Shown here: piece after piece, positions 25,998 to 34,715 of the stretch | Layout of the letters: each line of letters begins with the position of its first letter | How positions within the stretch are numbered: the stretch's first letter is position 1 | NCBI GenBank assembly: GCA_963833585.1 | Contig: CAWHYF010000004.1 | Span: 248,001 to 312,000 of the forward strand | DNA: 64,000 bases | Source of the DNA: Bog-756 sp963833585 | Lineage (GTDB): Bacteria; Actinomycetota; Acidimicrobiia; Acidimicrobiales; RAAP-2 | Direction: 5' to 3' | The notes under the pieces: model-generated | Seen by the model: only the letters and a program-made list of their open reading frames with translations | Database searches by the model: none | Told to the model about the DNA's origin: nothing | Program-made: the position numbers and the translations under genes

Positions 25998-27272
25998 TCA
26001 CCGCTCCGGCGTGGAGACGTACGGAATTCCCCTGGCGTCGAAGTTCAGCTCAACGAGCGCGAGCGGGCGCGAAGGAGACAGGGGACCAGCGGGGTTGTAG
26101 GCCAACCACCATTGCCCGTTCTTGTCCACGAAGGCCTCTTGCTCACCGGGGGCAGACCCCTGTTGATTTCCGCCAACCAAGAAGGTCAGCCCAAACTCGT
26201 TGCATCCTCCTTCGGGGCCGGCGCAGGGAACGGCTGCGATCCGGTACGTCGGGTCGGTGGGGTAGAAGCTACCGCCGGAGAAGACCAACCACCACTGGTG
26301 ATCGGGGCTCTCCACGAAGTTCGGGGCCTCGATCAGGCCGTCCTCCCAGGGGAGGTCGGCGGCCAGGACCGCGTACCTCGGACCGGTCAGTTCACCATCG
26401 GAACCGATCCGTTGGGACAGGAAGACCGTGGGCAGATTGACCGAGTTGGCATCAGCCTTCTCCATCAGCCACCACTGATCGCCCACTTTGACCGGTGTCG
26501 GATCAATGTCCCCACCGAGCGGCAGGTCACAAGGGGCTCGAACCGGGTCGACCACGAACGGCCCGGCGGCACTCGGAGCTGTCGCCCGATAGAGACACAC
26601 TTTCGCCTGGCCGGGTCCGGCCGTTCCGTCAGAGGTCGAACCCCAGAGGGTCCAGACCCCGTTGATGTCGGCAACTTCTGGTGCCCAGGTCTTGAACCCC
26701 ACTCCCTCCCAGGACGGGAGCGCGGTCAGGACGTTGCCGGCATCCCTCCAGGGACCGGTGACCCGGTCCGAGACGTACTCGGGGACCGGGCCGTCAGCCC
26801 AGCTGGCCGTGGCGTACATCCGGTACACGTGGGCAGTCGGATCCCACAGGACCGAGGGATCAGCGTGGTTGACGGTCGGGTCGAGGACCAGGGCCGGCGC
26901 GAACCCCGACGCCCTCGGCGCGACGTGGACCGAGTCGGCGGTGGTCGACTGGGACGGGCCGGCGGCAAGGATCAGTCCCACCAGCACCACCGGCACGATC
27001 CGTGTCAGTGCGGCTGCGGGAGTGGACGAGCCGCCACGACGGGCGGTGTCGGTGGGTGGGTCTGGAGGTCGAGTCTTCGGAGCCACCGACACCGAAGGGG
27101 CTGCCGGTCCACCGGCGGTGACGGCGCGGCGTGCTCCGGACCGAGGCACCTCGGTCGGAGCCAAGACGGTGGGCGCGGACGCGACGACAGGCCGTGGATC
27201 TCCGGGCGCCTCCCCCGGTGCGAGCAGCTCATAGGCGCTGCTGGCCACCCCCTGGCCCCCACCCCTGTACAT
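25998..27272 (-). CDS. Membrane-anchored GH43-like glycosidase
   Basis: About 424 residues. A Pro/Ala-rich N-terminal tail of ~85 residues precedes a membrane segment (RIVPVVLVGLILAAG, about 91-105), then a five-bladed-propeller glycosidase domain. The three acid residues of clan GH-F can be placed: Asp in NHADPSVLWDP (base), Asp in DIDPTPV (pKa modulator) and Glu in LIEAPNFVES (acid). The catalytic part should be outside the cell, attacking arabinose- or xylose-type linkages. The long cytosolic tail is unusual, so a shorter start just before the hydrophobic segment is possible. It is divergent from the NlpC/P60 gene. Confidence 0.82.
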   Translation of the reverse strand: MYRGGGQGVASSAYELLAPGEAPGDPRPVVASAPTVLAPTEVPRSGARRAVTAGGPAAPSVSVAPKTRPPDPPTDTARRGGSSTPAAALTRIVPVVLVGLILAAGPSQSTTADSVHVAPRASGFAPALVLDPTVNHADPSVLWDPTAHVYRMYATASWADGPVPEYVSDRVTGPWRDAGNVLTALPSWEGVGFKTWAPEVADINGVWTLWGSTSDGTAGPGQAKVCLYRATAPSAAGPFVVDPVRAPCDLPLGGDIDPTPVKVGDQWWLMEKADANSVNLPTVFLSQRIGSDGELTGPRYAVLAADLPWEDGLIEAPNFVESPDHQWWLVFSGGSFYPTDPTYRIAAVPCAGPEGGCNEFGLTFLVGGNQQGSAPGEQEAFVDKNGQWWLAYNPAGPLSPSRPLALVELNFDARGIPYVSTPER

Positions 27273-27774
27273 CGCGCGGAGACGCTAGCGTTCGGCCCAC
27301 GTCTCGGGAGTGGCCGAAACCATCTTCCTCAATTTTGGGGACGGCCCGAGATCCGGCGGAATACACCTCGCCGGGTGACCCGATCGCTTCGGGGCCGGCC
27401 CGGTCCGCGTCCGTTTCGGGCCGTCTTGCTCCGTGTCCGTCTCGATTGCGAAGACGGGTCGGAGGCTCTCGACAGCATCCACCCCCGCCGAATCCCGATT
27501 GCGGACGTCCGGACCCAGCCGGCAACCGTGTCGTCGGGCCATCACGGAGCGTGCTCGTCGGATTCGGATCGGCGCCCTCCCGTCCGTGACGAGCCGCAGC
27601 GAACGCTCCGGATCCGGGCCTCCGTCCTTCCGGGGCCCGAGGTCGGTCGAGCGGGCCGCTGATGTCCGCCAGACTCCGTTCGGACGGCGCCGTGTCCCCG
27701 AAAGGGACTCCAGTGGCCGCCACGACCTGCCGATACCTCCGAGGATGGAGACACCGAATTCCCGCGGGAGGCGA
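27273..27774. other. Divergent gap between GH43-like and NlpC/P60 genes
   Basis: A 502-base region with no convincing gene. The NlpC/P60 frame is open through much of it (from 27433), but that sequence is Arg/Pro-rich and unlike a signal peptide. It presumably holds promoters for both secreted proteins. Confidence 0.45.
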
Positions 27775-29103
27775 ATGGTGCGGTCGACACCTCCTGCCGG
27801 CCGGGCCGGTGTCCGGGCGCTCGGGGCGCTGCTGGTTCTGGCCTCCGTCGCCGGCGTTTCAATGTCGATCGAACCCTCTGTCGCCGGAGCCTCGACCCAG
27901 GCCGACCAGATCGTGGCCTTCGCCGCCTCGCAAGCCAACGTCCCCTACTGCGACGGTGGAGGCGGCATCAACGGCCCCAGCAACGGCGGCGTGGTCGAGT
28001 CCGGATGCGGAGTGGGTGTCAACGGATTCGACTGCATGTCGCTCGTCCAATTCGCAGTATTCCAGGCCACCGGTATCGTCCTGCCCGGTGACGGATCTCA
28101 GCCGAGCGGCGTCGGGGAGTTCATCGCTCCCCAGGCCACCATCACCGAGGACACCGGGTCACTGCTACCGGGTGATGCCGTCTTCTGGGGAGGTAGCGGA
28201 ATCGACGGGTTCGCCCATTCGGGAATCTACGCCGGGAACGGAAATGTCTGGGACGCCATCGGAGTGAACCAACCCGTTCAACTCCACACCATGAGCTACC
28301 TGCGGTCGGTCTACAGCTACGACGGCGCCATGAGGTTCGCGGCGGCAACCACCGCCGGTGGGTTGGTCGCCCCCGTGGTCGGCATGGCGTCCACCCCGGA
28401 CGGCACCGGATACTGGTTGACCGACTCCGGCGGTGGCGTGTCTGCACACGGCTCTGCTGTCAACTACGGCTCGATGGCCGGCCACCAGCTGAATGAACCA
28501 ATCGCCCACATCGTCTCGACCCCGGACGGCGGTGGCTACTGGCTGGTGGCCTCGGACGGGGGGATCTTCTCCTTCGGTGACGCCGCGTTCTTCGGCTCCA
28601 TGGGCGGCCAGCACCTCAACGCACCGGTGGTGGACATCGCCCCGACCCCGGACGGCGGTGGCTACTGGCTGGTGGCCTCGGACGGGGGGATCTTCTCCTT
28701 CGGTGACGCCGCGTTCCACGGCTCCATGGGCGGTCAGCACCTCAACCGGCCGGTGGTCGGCATCAGCGCCGACGACGCCACCGGCGGCTACTGGCTGGTG
28801 GCCTCGGACGGGGGGATCTTCTCCTTTGATGCTCCCTTCCTGGGCAGCACCGGCAGCCTGCGGTTGCGGCAACCGGTAAATGGAATGGCCGCGCTGGCCA
28901 ACGGCCAGGGATACTGGTTCGTCGCCTCGGACGGTGGGGTCTTCGCCGAGGGCAGTGCTCCGTTCCGCGGATCCATGGGCGGATCGCCGCTGAACTCCCC
29001 GGTGCTCGGGATGGCATCGGACCGGTCGACCGGCGGCTATTGGCTGGTGGCCTCGGACGGAGGGGTGTTCAGTTTCGGCGCCCCGTTCCTCGGCGCCGGC
29101 TAG
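27775..29103 (+). CDS. Secreted NlpC/P60 peptidase with C-terminal six-repeat propeller
   Basis: About 442 residues. A signal peptide (VRALGALLVLASVAGVS, cleaved near VAGA) is followed by an NlpC/P60 domain with catalytic Cys in NGFDCMSLVQFAV and His in AHSGIYAGN, the layout of cell-wall gamma-D-glutamyl/DAP peptidases. The second half has six ~42-residue repeats starting GYWLVASDGG. ATG 27775 follows CGGGAGG closely; ATG 27745 is an alternative. The short repeat before the first unit and the half unit at the end suggest ring closure in a propeller. It likely acts on peptidoglycan while the propeller binds the wall or another surface polymer. Confidence 0.88.
   Translation: MVRSTPPAGRAGVRALGALLVLASVAGVSMSIEPSVAGASTQADQIVAFAASQANVPYCDGGGGINGPSNGGVVESGCGVGVNGFDCMSLVQFAVFQATGIVLPGDGSQPSGVGEFIAPQATITEDTGSLLPGDAVFWGGSGIDGFAHSGIYAGNGNVWDAIGVNQPVQLHTMSYLRSVYSYDGAMRFAAATTAGGLVAPVVGMASTPDGTGYWLTDSGGGVSAHGSAVNYGSMAGHQLNEPIAHIVSTPDGGGYWLVASDGGIFSFGDAAFFGSMGGQHLNAPVVDIAPTPDGGGYWLVASDGGIFSFGDAAFHGSMGGQHLNRPVVGISADDATGGYWLVASDGGIFSFDAPFLGSTGSLRLRQPVNGMAALANGQGYWFVASDGGVFAEGSAPFRGSMGGSPLNSPVLGMASDRSTGGYWLVASDGGVFSFGAPFLGAG
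28408..29100 (+). repeat. Six in-frame GYWLVASDGG repeats
   Basis: Six protein repeats with a period of about 126 bases. Positions 28517-28590 and 28643-28716 are identical over 74 bases, so copies are homogenised at DNA level while outer copies diverge. Such repeats can expand or contract by recombination. Confidence 0.9.
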
Positions 29104-29157
29104 CCCGCCACGCAACCGCGGGAGGATCCGGAGGCGGCGGAGCCAAGGGAACCGGGC

Positions 29158-30060
29158 TCAACGGACTCCTGACGCACCGCCCGTCGGACCCTGGGCCGCC
29201 TCCCGGTACGGCCCCATGTCGATTCCCGGATAGCGAAGGGCGACGTCGGCCAGCGTCTGCTCGTTCCAGTACTCGTGCCCAGGGCGGGGGAAGCCGAACA
29301 GGTCCCGCTCCCGGACGGAGCACTGCGGGATCAGTTTGGCCCATCGCTGGGGGGACTGCTTGGGCCAGGACATCTTGCCGCCCCAGGTGGTTCCCCGGGC
29401 CTGGAAGTCGGCCAGCAGGGAGAAGCGTGAGGCACCCGGTCCGGTGATGTCCGAACCCCGGTGGAGGATGTCGGTTCGGTACACCAGCAGGCTCCCGGCC
29501 GGCCCCACGGCAGCCACCTCCCGCTCCGCCAGTTCGCCGAACGGGAGGTACAGGGGTGTGAACGGCACCTCCCGGCCCAGGTCGAAGGGGACGATATGGG
29601 TGGGACCGTCTGCCGCGGTGACGTCGGACAGGTAGATGAAGCTGGTCAGCTGCTGGTAGCGGGCGTCCACCCGCGGGACCACCAGACTGTGACTGCCGTA
29701 GTCACGATGGAGGGGCTGGTCGTAGTCGGCGGCCCCCCCGTACTTCGCCCACAGTTCGACCTTGTAGAGGTGGAGGTCGGTGGTGCGGAGGTAGCGCTCG
29801 GCAGCATCGACGAGGTCCGGATGGAACGCCAGGCGGTTGAGATCCCACGACCGGTAGGGGAACTCCAGTACTCCTCCGAACTGGTCGCCGGCCAACTCGG
29901 GATGATCGGTCGGATCGGCGAAGAACGCATCGGGTCTGGGGAAGTGCAACCACAGCGCCTCCTGGGCCGCCTGCAATTCGTCAGGGGCCAGGAAGCCCTC
30001 GACAAGGCAGAACCCGCGTTCCCGAATCTCGTCGAGTCTGCCATCGGCGATCCGCACCAT
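29158..30060 (-). CDS. Phytanoyl-CoA dioxygenase (PhyH) family protein
   Basis: A 300-residue Fe(II)/2-oxoglutarate oxygenase. The metal triad is visible as HxD in PLHRDYGSHS and the distal His in TDILHRGSDI, with an Arg in GASRFSLL as the likely 2-oxoglutarate ligand. Length and order match PhyH enzymes, which hydroxylate lipids or natural products. ATG 30060 gives MVRIADGRLDEIRERGFC, a typical N-terminus. It is divergent from an alcohol dehydrogenase by 55 bases, and an SDR follows, so the three may oxidise a common substrate. The substrate is not known. Confidence 0.87.
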   Translation of the reverse strand: MVRIADGRLDEIRERGFCLVEGFLAPDELQAAQEALWLHFPRPDAFFADPTDHPELAGDQFGGVLEFPYRSWDLNRLAFHPDLVDAAERYLRTTDLHLYKVELWAKYGGAADYDQPLHRDYGSHSLVVPRVDARYQQLTSFIYLSDVTAADGPTHIVPFDLGREVPFTPLYLPFGELAEREVAAVGPAGSLLVYRTDILHRGSDITGPGASRFSLLADFQARGTTWGGKMSWPKQSPQRWAKLIPQCSVRERDLFGFPRPGHEYWNEQTLADVALRYPGIDMGPYREAAQGPTGGASGVR

Positions 30061-30115
30061 CCAGAAGCCTAGGCCGGAAGGAGCGGGGGCCAAAGGGCCG
30101 GCCACGGCGTCTCCC

Positions 30116-31315
30116 GTGACCACCTACGCTGGCCCGGTGCGCGCCATCCAGTTCGACATGGCCGATCCGGCGTTTCCCGCTTCACTGGTCGACCTGCCGG
30201 AGCCCGACCTCCCCAACGACGAGTGGGCCCGGGTGCAAGTGTCCGTCGGGGGGATCTGTGGGAGCGACCTCCACCTGTTCGCCCACAACACCGGGCCGTC
30301 GCCAGCCCTCAGCTCGATGGGCTCGTTCCCGTTCGTCCTGGGTCACGAGATCGCCGGCCGGATCATCGAGGCCGGCCCGGGATGCCCTCTCGTGCCGGGC
30401 ACCCGGGTGGCCGTCGACCCGTGCATACCGTGTCTGGCCCGGGGTGTCGATCCCCCCTGCGCCAACTGTGCCCGGGGTTGGACCTCCTCCTGCACCAACC
30501 TGGACAACCGGATGGTCAGTAGTGGGCGCACCCTGGGGTTCACGTCGAATCTCGGCGGCGGCTGGGGGGAACAGGTGCTCGCCCACGGCTCCATGTTGCA
30601 TCCGATTCCCGCCTCGGTCCCCGACCGGATCGCCTGCCTGCACGAGCCGGTCTCGATTGCGTGCCACGGCCTTCTGCGCGCTCCCCCCACTGACGGGGAG
30701 CCGGTCCTGGTGGTCGGGGCGGGAATCATCGGCCTCGCGGTGGTGGCGGCCTTGAAGGGCCTCTACCCCGGGTGCCCGGTGACGGTCCTGGCCCGGCATC
30801 CGCACCAGGCCGAGATGGCCTCGCGGTGCGGGGCCGACCATGTGGTGAGGACCCAACCGGACAACTCCCACTACGAGGAGTTGGCCGGCCTGGTCGGCGC
30901 CCGGATGGTCGGCCGCAAGCAACACGTGATGATGATGGGTGGCTTCCCCATGGTGGTGGAGGCGGTCGGGTCACCCCAATCGGTGACGGAGGCGTTGCGG
31001 GACGTCGCGCACCGGGGTACCGTCCTCCTCCTGGGGGCGGCCGGGATCAGCGAAGTGGACCTGACTCCGATCTGGTACAAGGAATCGGCGCTGGTCGGAT
31101 CCATCGACCACTCGGTGGACCTCGGCCGCGCCCCGGGTCTGGCCGGGGGGCCCGACCGCCACTCCGTCGACCGAGCCCTGGACGTGCTCGCGGCCGGGCT
31201 CCTTCCTTCCGAGGTGGTCACCCATGAGTTCCCGTTGGAGGAGTACCGAAGGGCCGTCGAGACGGCGATCGATCGGGATTCGTCCCGATCGATCAAGGTC
31301 GTCTTCCGTCCCTGA
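30116..31315 (+). CDS. Zinc-dependent medium-chain alcohol dehydrogenase
   Basis: A 399-residue MDR enzyme. The catalytic zinc site shows GICGSDLH and GHEIAGRI. The structural zinc lobe is Cys-rich (CIPC, then CANC and C), though with longer spacing than usual. The Rossmann motif VLVVGAGIIGLAVVA binds NAD(P). It starts with GTG 30116; GTG 30137 is an alternative. It lies 66 bases before an SDR on the same strand and is divergent from PhyH. Together they could hydroxylate and then oxidise a lipid or terpenoid, but this is inference. Confidence 0.88.
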   Translation: MTTYAGPVRAIQFDMADPAFPASLVDLPEPDLPNDEWARVQVSVGGICGSDLHLFAHNTGPSPALSSMGSFPFVLGHEIAGRIIEAGPGCPLVPGTRVAVDPCIPCLARGVDPPCANCARGWTSSCTNLDNRMVSSGRTLGFTSNLGGGWGEQVLAHGSMLHPIPASVPDRIACLHEPVSIACHGLLRAPPTDGEPVLVVGAGIIGLAVVAALKGLYPGCPVTVLARHPHQAEMASRCGADHVVRTQPDNSHYEELAGLVGARMVGRKQHVMMMGGFPMVVEAVGSPQSVTEALRDVAHRGTVLLLGAAGISEVDLTPIWYKESALVGSIDHSVDLGRAPGLAGGPDRHSVDRALDVLAAGLLPSEVVTHEFPLEEYRRAVETAIDRDSSRSIKVVFRP

Positions 31316-31381
31316 GAATATCGACCACCCCGGGTCGGCTCCCGGCGTCTCGAAGCCGGACCGTAGGGAGAACGGAGGACC

Positions 31382-32209
31382 ATGCGAGGGCTCGACGGCA
31401 AGTGCATCATCGTCACGGGAGCTGCTTCGGGCATCGGATGGGAGTGTGCCCGCCGCCTGATGGACGAGGGGGCGCACGTGATGGGCGCCGACATCGTGGA
31501 ACCAGGGGCCGGACCCCCGGGCCCAGGGACCGGACGCCCGGACTCCGGATCCTGGCGGTTCCGAGTCGCCGACGTCACCGATGAGGCCTCGGTGGTCCAG
31601 CTGGTCGCCGCCACCACCGAATTCGGCGGGCGCGTCGACGGGGTGGTGAATTCGGCCGGGGTGGCCAACGGAGGACCCGTCCACACCTTGCCGGTCGAGG
31701 AATGGGAGCGCGTGCTGCGGGTCAACCTGACCGGCACGTACCTGGTGGCCAAGCACGTGATCGACGCCATGCTGGCCCAGCCCAGCGTGAGCGGCACCCG
31801 GGGGGCGGTGGTCACGATCGCCAGCATCGAAGGACTGGAGGGCACCGCCGGAGGCAGCGTCTACAGCGCCTCCAAGGGCGGAGTGGTTCTCCTGACCAAG
31901 AGCATGGCCATCGACTACGCCGGACGGGGGATCCGGGTCAACGCGGTGTGCCCCGGGTTCATCGACACGCCGATGACCCGGAGCGTCTTCGACTGGCCCG
32001 GGCTGGAGGCGTCCAGGGCCGACGCCGTCGCCGAACACAAGCTCGGACGCTTCGGTCGACCCGAGGAGATCGCGGCGGCCGCGGCCTTCCTCCTCTCGGA
32101 CGATGCCTCATTCATCACCGGTCATGCCCTACCGGTCGACGGTGGGTACACGGCCGGGCGCGACCATGGGGTGACAAGGATGCTCGGGCTCTCGGGACCG
32201 GAGGCCTGA
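31382..32209 (+). CDS. Short-chain dehydrogenase/reductase
   Basis: A 275-residue classical SDR: cofactor motif TGAASGIG at about 12-19, the NSAG motif (VNSAGVAN), catalytic Ser in TIASIEG and the YSASKGG active site with Tyr and Lys. PGFIDTPM follows as usual. A strong ribosome-binding site (GGAGG) stands just before ATG 31382. It likely oxidises a secondary alcohol with NAD(P)+. It is downstream of the zinc alcohol dehydrogenase, perhaps in one transcript, and convergent with a carboxymuconolactone-decarboxylase-like gene. Confidence 0.93.
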   Translation: MRGLDGKCIIVTGAASGIGWECARRLMDEGAHVMGADIVEPGAGPPGPGTGRPDSGSWRFRVADVTDEASVVQLVAATTEFGGRVDGVVNSAGVANGGPVHTLPVEEWERVLRVNLTGTYLVAKHVIDAMLAQPSVSGTRGAVVTIASIEGLEGTAGGSVYSASKGGVVLLTKSMAIDYAGRGIRVNAVCPGFIDTPMTRSVFDWPGLEASRADAVAEHKLGRFGRPEEIAAAAAFLLSDDASFITGHALPVDGGYTAGRDHGVTRMLGLSGPEA

Positions 32210-32244
32210 CCCCCGCACCTCGGCGGTGGGTGGCCAACGAGAGC

Positions 32245-32814
32245 TCACCCTCTGGGCTCGACGGAGGCGAACGTCGGCGCGCCAGGTTCCAGTTCCACCT
32301 GGGAACCTCTGGCCACGAAGCTGACGGCGTGGTACCAGCCGCACAGGAACATGAGGTCGAGGAGTTGGTCGTCAGAGAACTCGGCCGCCAGGCCAGCCCA
32401 GAGCTCGTCGGGGATCACGGATTGGTCGTGCAGGGCGTCGACCATGTCGATCACCACTCGGTCGCGAGCCGACTCCCAGCACGGGTCGGACGAAGCCCCA
32501 TGAGCCAGGGAGGTCGTCTGCTGGTCGCTGAAGCCGGCGGACCCGGCAAAGAACGCCACGTGGACTCCCCACTCGTACTCGCAACCGCAGCGCGCACAGG
32601 TCCGGTCGATGACGATCTCGCGCTCCCGTCTTCCCACCGACAGCCGGCGACTCAACTCATAGGCGCCCCAGGAGCCCATGGCCTTGGACATTGGCATGTT
32701 CCGGGCGAAGGTTCTGAACAGGAGGATCGGATCGACGCCCGCGGGCATCATGGACTCGAGCAGTGAAGCGGTCTCGGGCTCGTACGGTGGCTCCAGTGGA
32801 GTGATTCTCGGCAT
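32245..32814 (-). CDS. Carboxymuconolactone decarboxylase-family protein
   Basis: A 189-residue AhpD/CMD-like helical protein. The signature region is REIVIDRTCARCGCEYEWGVH, in which the CxxC and a later His resemble the AhpD proton-relay centre. Family members are decarboxylases or peroxidase-coupled thiol proteins; the extra Cys next to CxxC leaves the activity open. It is convergent with the SDR gene. A second, shorter CMD protein lies at 37759 next to a sigma factor. Confidence 0.85.
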   Translation of the reverse strand: MPRITPLEPPYEPETASLLESMMPAGVDPILLFRTFARNMPMSKAMGSWGAYELSRRLSVGRREREIVIDRTCARCGCEYEWGVHVAFFAGSAGFSDQQTTSLAHGASSDPCWESARDRVVIDMVDALHDQSVIPDELWAGLAAEFSDDQLLDLMFLCGWYHAVSFVARGSQVELEPGAPTFASVEPRG

Positions 32815-33017
32815 CTGCTCGCTCCCGTCGGGTTGTTCCTCGTTCGAAACATACAGCCCGGGGACGATTGGTCCTCCTGATCAACGGACCAGCGTTGGGT
32901 GGGGGGTCTCCTCGGAGGAATGACGATGAGCGCTTCCGGGACCGGACCTTCGGCCCACTCGAGGGGGCGACTCCGGCGGCCACACACCCCCCACCTGCCT
33001 TGGGTCCCGCTCCTCCC

Positions 33018-33572
33018 TCAGGTCTCGGCGTCGACCTCCCGGCGGATCTCGTCGAGCTGTCTGATGCGCTGGTCATCGGGACCCAGGTACTGGGCAAGGA
33101 CTCCGGTCACCAGGGAAGCGTCGACCGTGTTCACCCGGAGCATCTCCTCGATGTCCGCCCAATCCCTCCGGCGGTTGAAGAACGCCTTGAACACGGCGAG
33201 ATCGCTGCAGGAAAGGAACGGCAGATCGCGCCCGGCCAGTTCGTGCTCGACGGTTCGGAGTTGGATGTCCGAGTGGAACGGCGAAGTATTCAAGAAGAGA
33301 TCGAGGGGGATCTCGTCCATGAAGAGGCGCACCTGTCCGTCCCGCTCCAGTGTCTCGACGTCGGCGCCCGAGGCCACGACCTCCGGCGGCAGCGAAGCTA
33401 CGATCCGGTTGGCGGCCTCCGGGGGTGCGAAGAGATTGACGTCGATGTCGATCGTCGTCCTCGGCTCTCCCGTACACCAGAGTAGGGCGAAGGCACCCCC
33501 GAATGCGTGCCGGACATCAGCGGATTCGAGCGCATCATGGATCTCGATGACGACGTCGAGGATCGGTCTCAT
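33018..33572 (-). CDS. Nucleotidyltransferase-fold protein, toxin-like
   Basis: A 184-residue protein with the minimal nucleotidyltransferase signature seen in AbiEii/MenT-like toxins: HAFGGAFALLWCTGEPRTTIDIDV gives a GG motif, then Arg and the DxD pair. A third acidic residue in IPLDLFLN completes the likely metal site. Its ATG overlaps the stop of an upstream XRE gene (ATGA), the usual layout of a regulator/antitoxin followed by a nucleotidyltransferase. Such proteins modify tRNA or nucleotides. It could instead be a housekeeping nucleotidyltransferase of DUF6036-like type. Confidence 0.75.
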   Translation of the reverse strand: MRPILDVVIEIHDALESADVRHAFGGAFALLWCTGEPRTTIDIDVNLFAPPEAANRIVASLPPEVVASGADVETLERDGQVRLFMDEIPLDLFLNTSPFHSDIQLRTVEHELAGRDLPFLSCSDLAVFKAFFNRRRDWADIEEMLRVNTVDASLVTGVLAQYLGPDDQRIRQLDEIRREVDAET

Positions 33573-33889
33573 CGGTGTCGGTCATCCGGGAATCTTGGGA
33601 ACTTGAGGTTGGACCTCTTGCGTCGCGGCAGTTCATCGGTCAGCGCCAACAGGCGCTCGATCTCCCGGCGTCGTCGATCGTCATCCCTGGTCAACGCGGT
33701 CTGGAGCGACACCTGGAGCTCGAACCCCGCTGACTGCACCAAGCGCTCGAGCGTCTTGACCGAGGGGACCGATCGCCCCGATTCATAGGCCGCCAGAGTG
33801 GAAGCCGACGTTCCTCCCAACTCGGCGAGCTGACGACGCGACAGACCCTTCCGGGCCCGTACCTCTTTGAGCACCAGTCCAGCGTCCAC
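33569..33889 (-). CDS. XRE-type regulator, antitoxin-like
   Basis: A 106-residue protein with an N-terminal helix-turn-helix (LSRRQLAELGGTSASTLAAYESG) and a basic C-terminal tail. It is the first gene of a two-gene unit with the nucleotidyltransferase. The start is a GTG right after GGGAGG, which is very close; GTG 33877 is an alternative. An inverted repeat 11 bases upstream fits autorepression. Together the pair looks like a toxin-antitoxin module; this role is inferred from layout. Confidence 0.82.
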   Translation of the reverse strand: MDAGLVLKEVRARKGLSRRQLAELGGTSASTLAAYESGRSVPSVKTLERLVQSAGFELQVSLQTALTRDDDRRRREIERLLALTDELPRRKRSNLKFPRFPDDRHR

Positions 33890-34205
33890 CTCCCAATGAT
33901 ACCAGATTTGGTACTATGAAGGCTCGGGGAGGCGCTCGGGCGGAGCCCGGATGACTCGCCGATCCGGGTTCTCGTCGACCTCAGATCCCAGCACTTCGAG
34001 CTCCGGACGTCGGACCCTGGCTCGGTTGGAGACCGTCGATCCGAAAGCACCCCTGACCAGGGACAGCCGTGACGTCGAGGACGGGTGGAGGTACCGGCCT
34101 CGGACCTCCCGGCGATGTGCCGGTCCATCAGGTGCAGGGTGGCCCCTTTGATTGGGGGGCCCGGCATGTAAAGGTTCTCAAGGCCCGCCGATGAAAGAGG
34201 TCAGC
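33890..34205. other. Divergent gap with operator-like repeat
   Basis: No gene is supported in these 316 bases between the XRE-nucleotidyltransferase pair and the SnoaL-like gene. The inverted repeat at 33900-33913 is the only marked element. Confidence 0.5.
33900..33913. promoter_or_regulatory. Inverted repeat, likely autoregulatory operator
   Basis: TACCA-GATT-TGGTA, a 5-bp inverted repeat immediately upstream of the XRE start, overlapping an AT-rich stretch that could be the -10 region on the minus strand. A binding site for the adjacent XRE protein is inferred. Confidence 0.5.
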
Positions 34206-34610
34206 ATGTCCGAGCACCCGAACGTCCAGAGAGTCCGCGATGCCTACGATGCGTTCGCCAGGGCCGACCTGGCTGCAGCCCTCAAGGATCTGGCCCCCGA
34301 CGCAGTCTTCCACTTCAACGGCTCCGGCCCACTCAGCGGCGATCACGTTGGGGTTGACGCCATTTCCGCGGCGCTGGTTGGCACCTTTGAACTAACCGCG
34401 GGTACCCAGAAGCTCGATGTCGCCAGTGTGTTCGCCGACGATCACCACGGAGTGGTCGTCCTCCACGAAACAGCCAGTCGGCCCGACGGTGCGACTCTCG
34501 ACGTCGATGAGGTCCACCTGCTGAGTATTGACCGTGCGGGTCGAATCACTGATTTTTGGGATCTGCCGAGCGACCCCGAGGCGCACGATCGGTTTTTCGA
34601 CGGCAAGTAG
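34206..34610 (+). CDS. SnoaL-like (NTF2-superfamily) protein
   Basis: A 134-residue cone-fold protein: an N-terminal helix pair (VQRVRDAYDAFARADLAAAL), LAPDAVFHFNGSGPLSGDHVG, and four strands ending in ITDFWDLPSDP. These are typical of SnoaL-like ketosteroid-isomerase-fold proteins, which act as isomerases, cyclases or ligand binders. ATG 34206 is preferred because GAGG lies five bases before it; ATG 34191 is also in frame. No operon partner is evident. Confidence 0.8.
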   Translation: MSEHPNVQRVRDAYDAFARADLAAALKDLAPDAVFHFNGSGPLSGDHVGVDAISAALVGTFELTAGTQKLDVASVFADDHHGVVVLHETASRPDGATLDVDEVHLLSIDRAGRITDFWDLPSDPEAHDRFFDGK

Positions 34611-34715
34611 GTCAGGCTCACGCCAGCCTTGCATGGGTAGGCTCACAGCCACTGGCCGACCAAGTGGTTCCCGGGGGACACGGCAGGAAAAGACGACAGG
34701 GTAAGGGAGTAGGGC

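Noticed and set aside
28408..29100. Regular repeats that might suggest a CRISPR array
   Set aside because: The 126-base period is in frame and encodes the propeller repeats of the NlpC/P60 protein.
32899..33606. Plus-strand frames over the nucleotidyltransferase gene
   Set aside because: Shadow of the minus-strand XRE-nucleotidyltransferase pair; Ser/Arg-rich and family-less.
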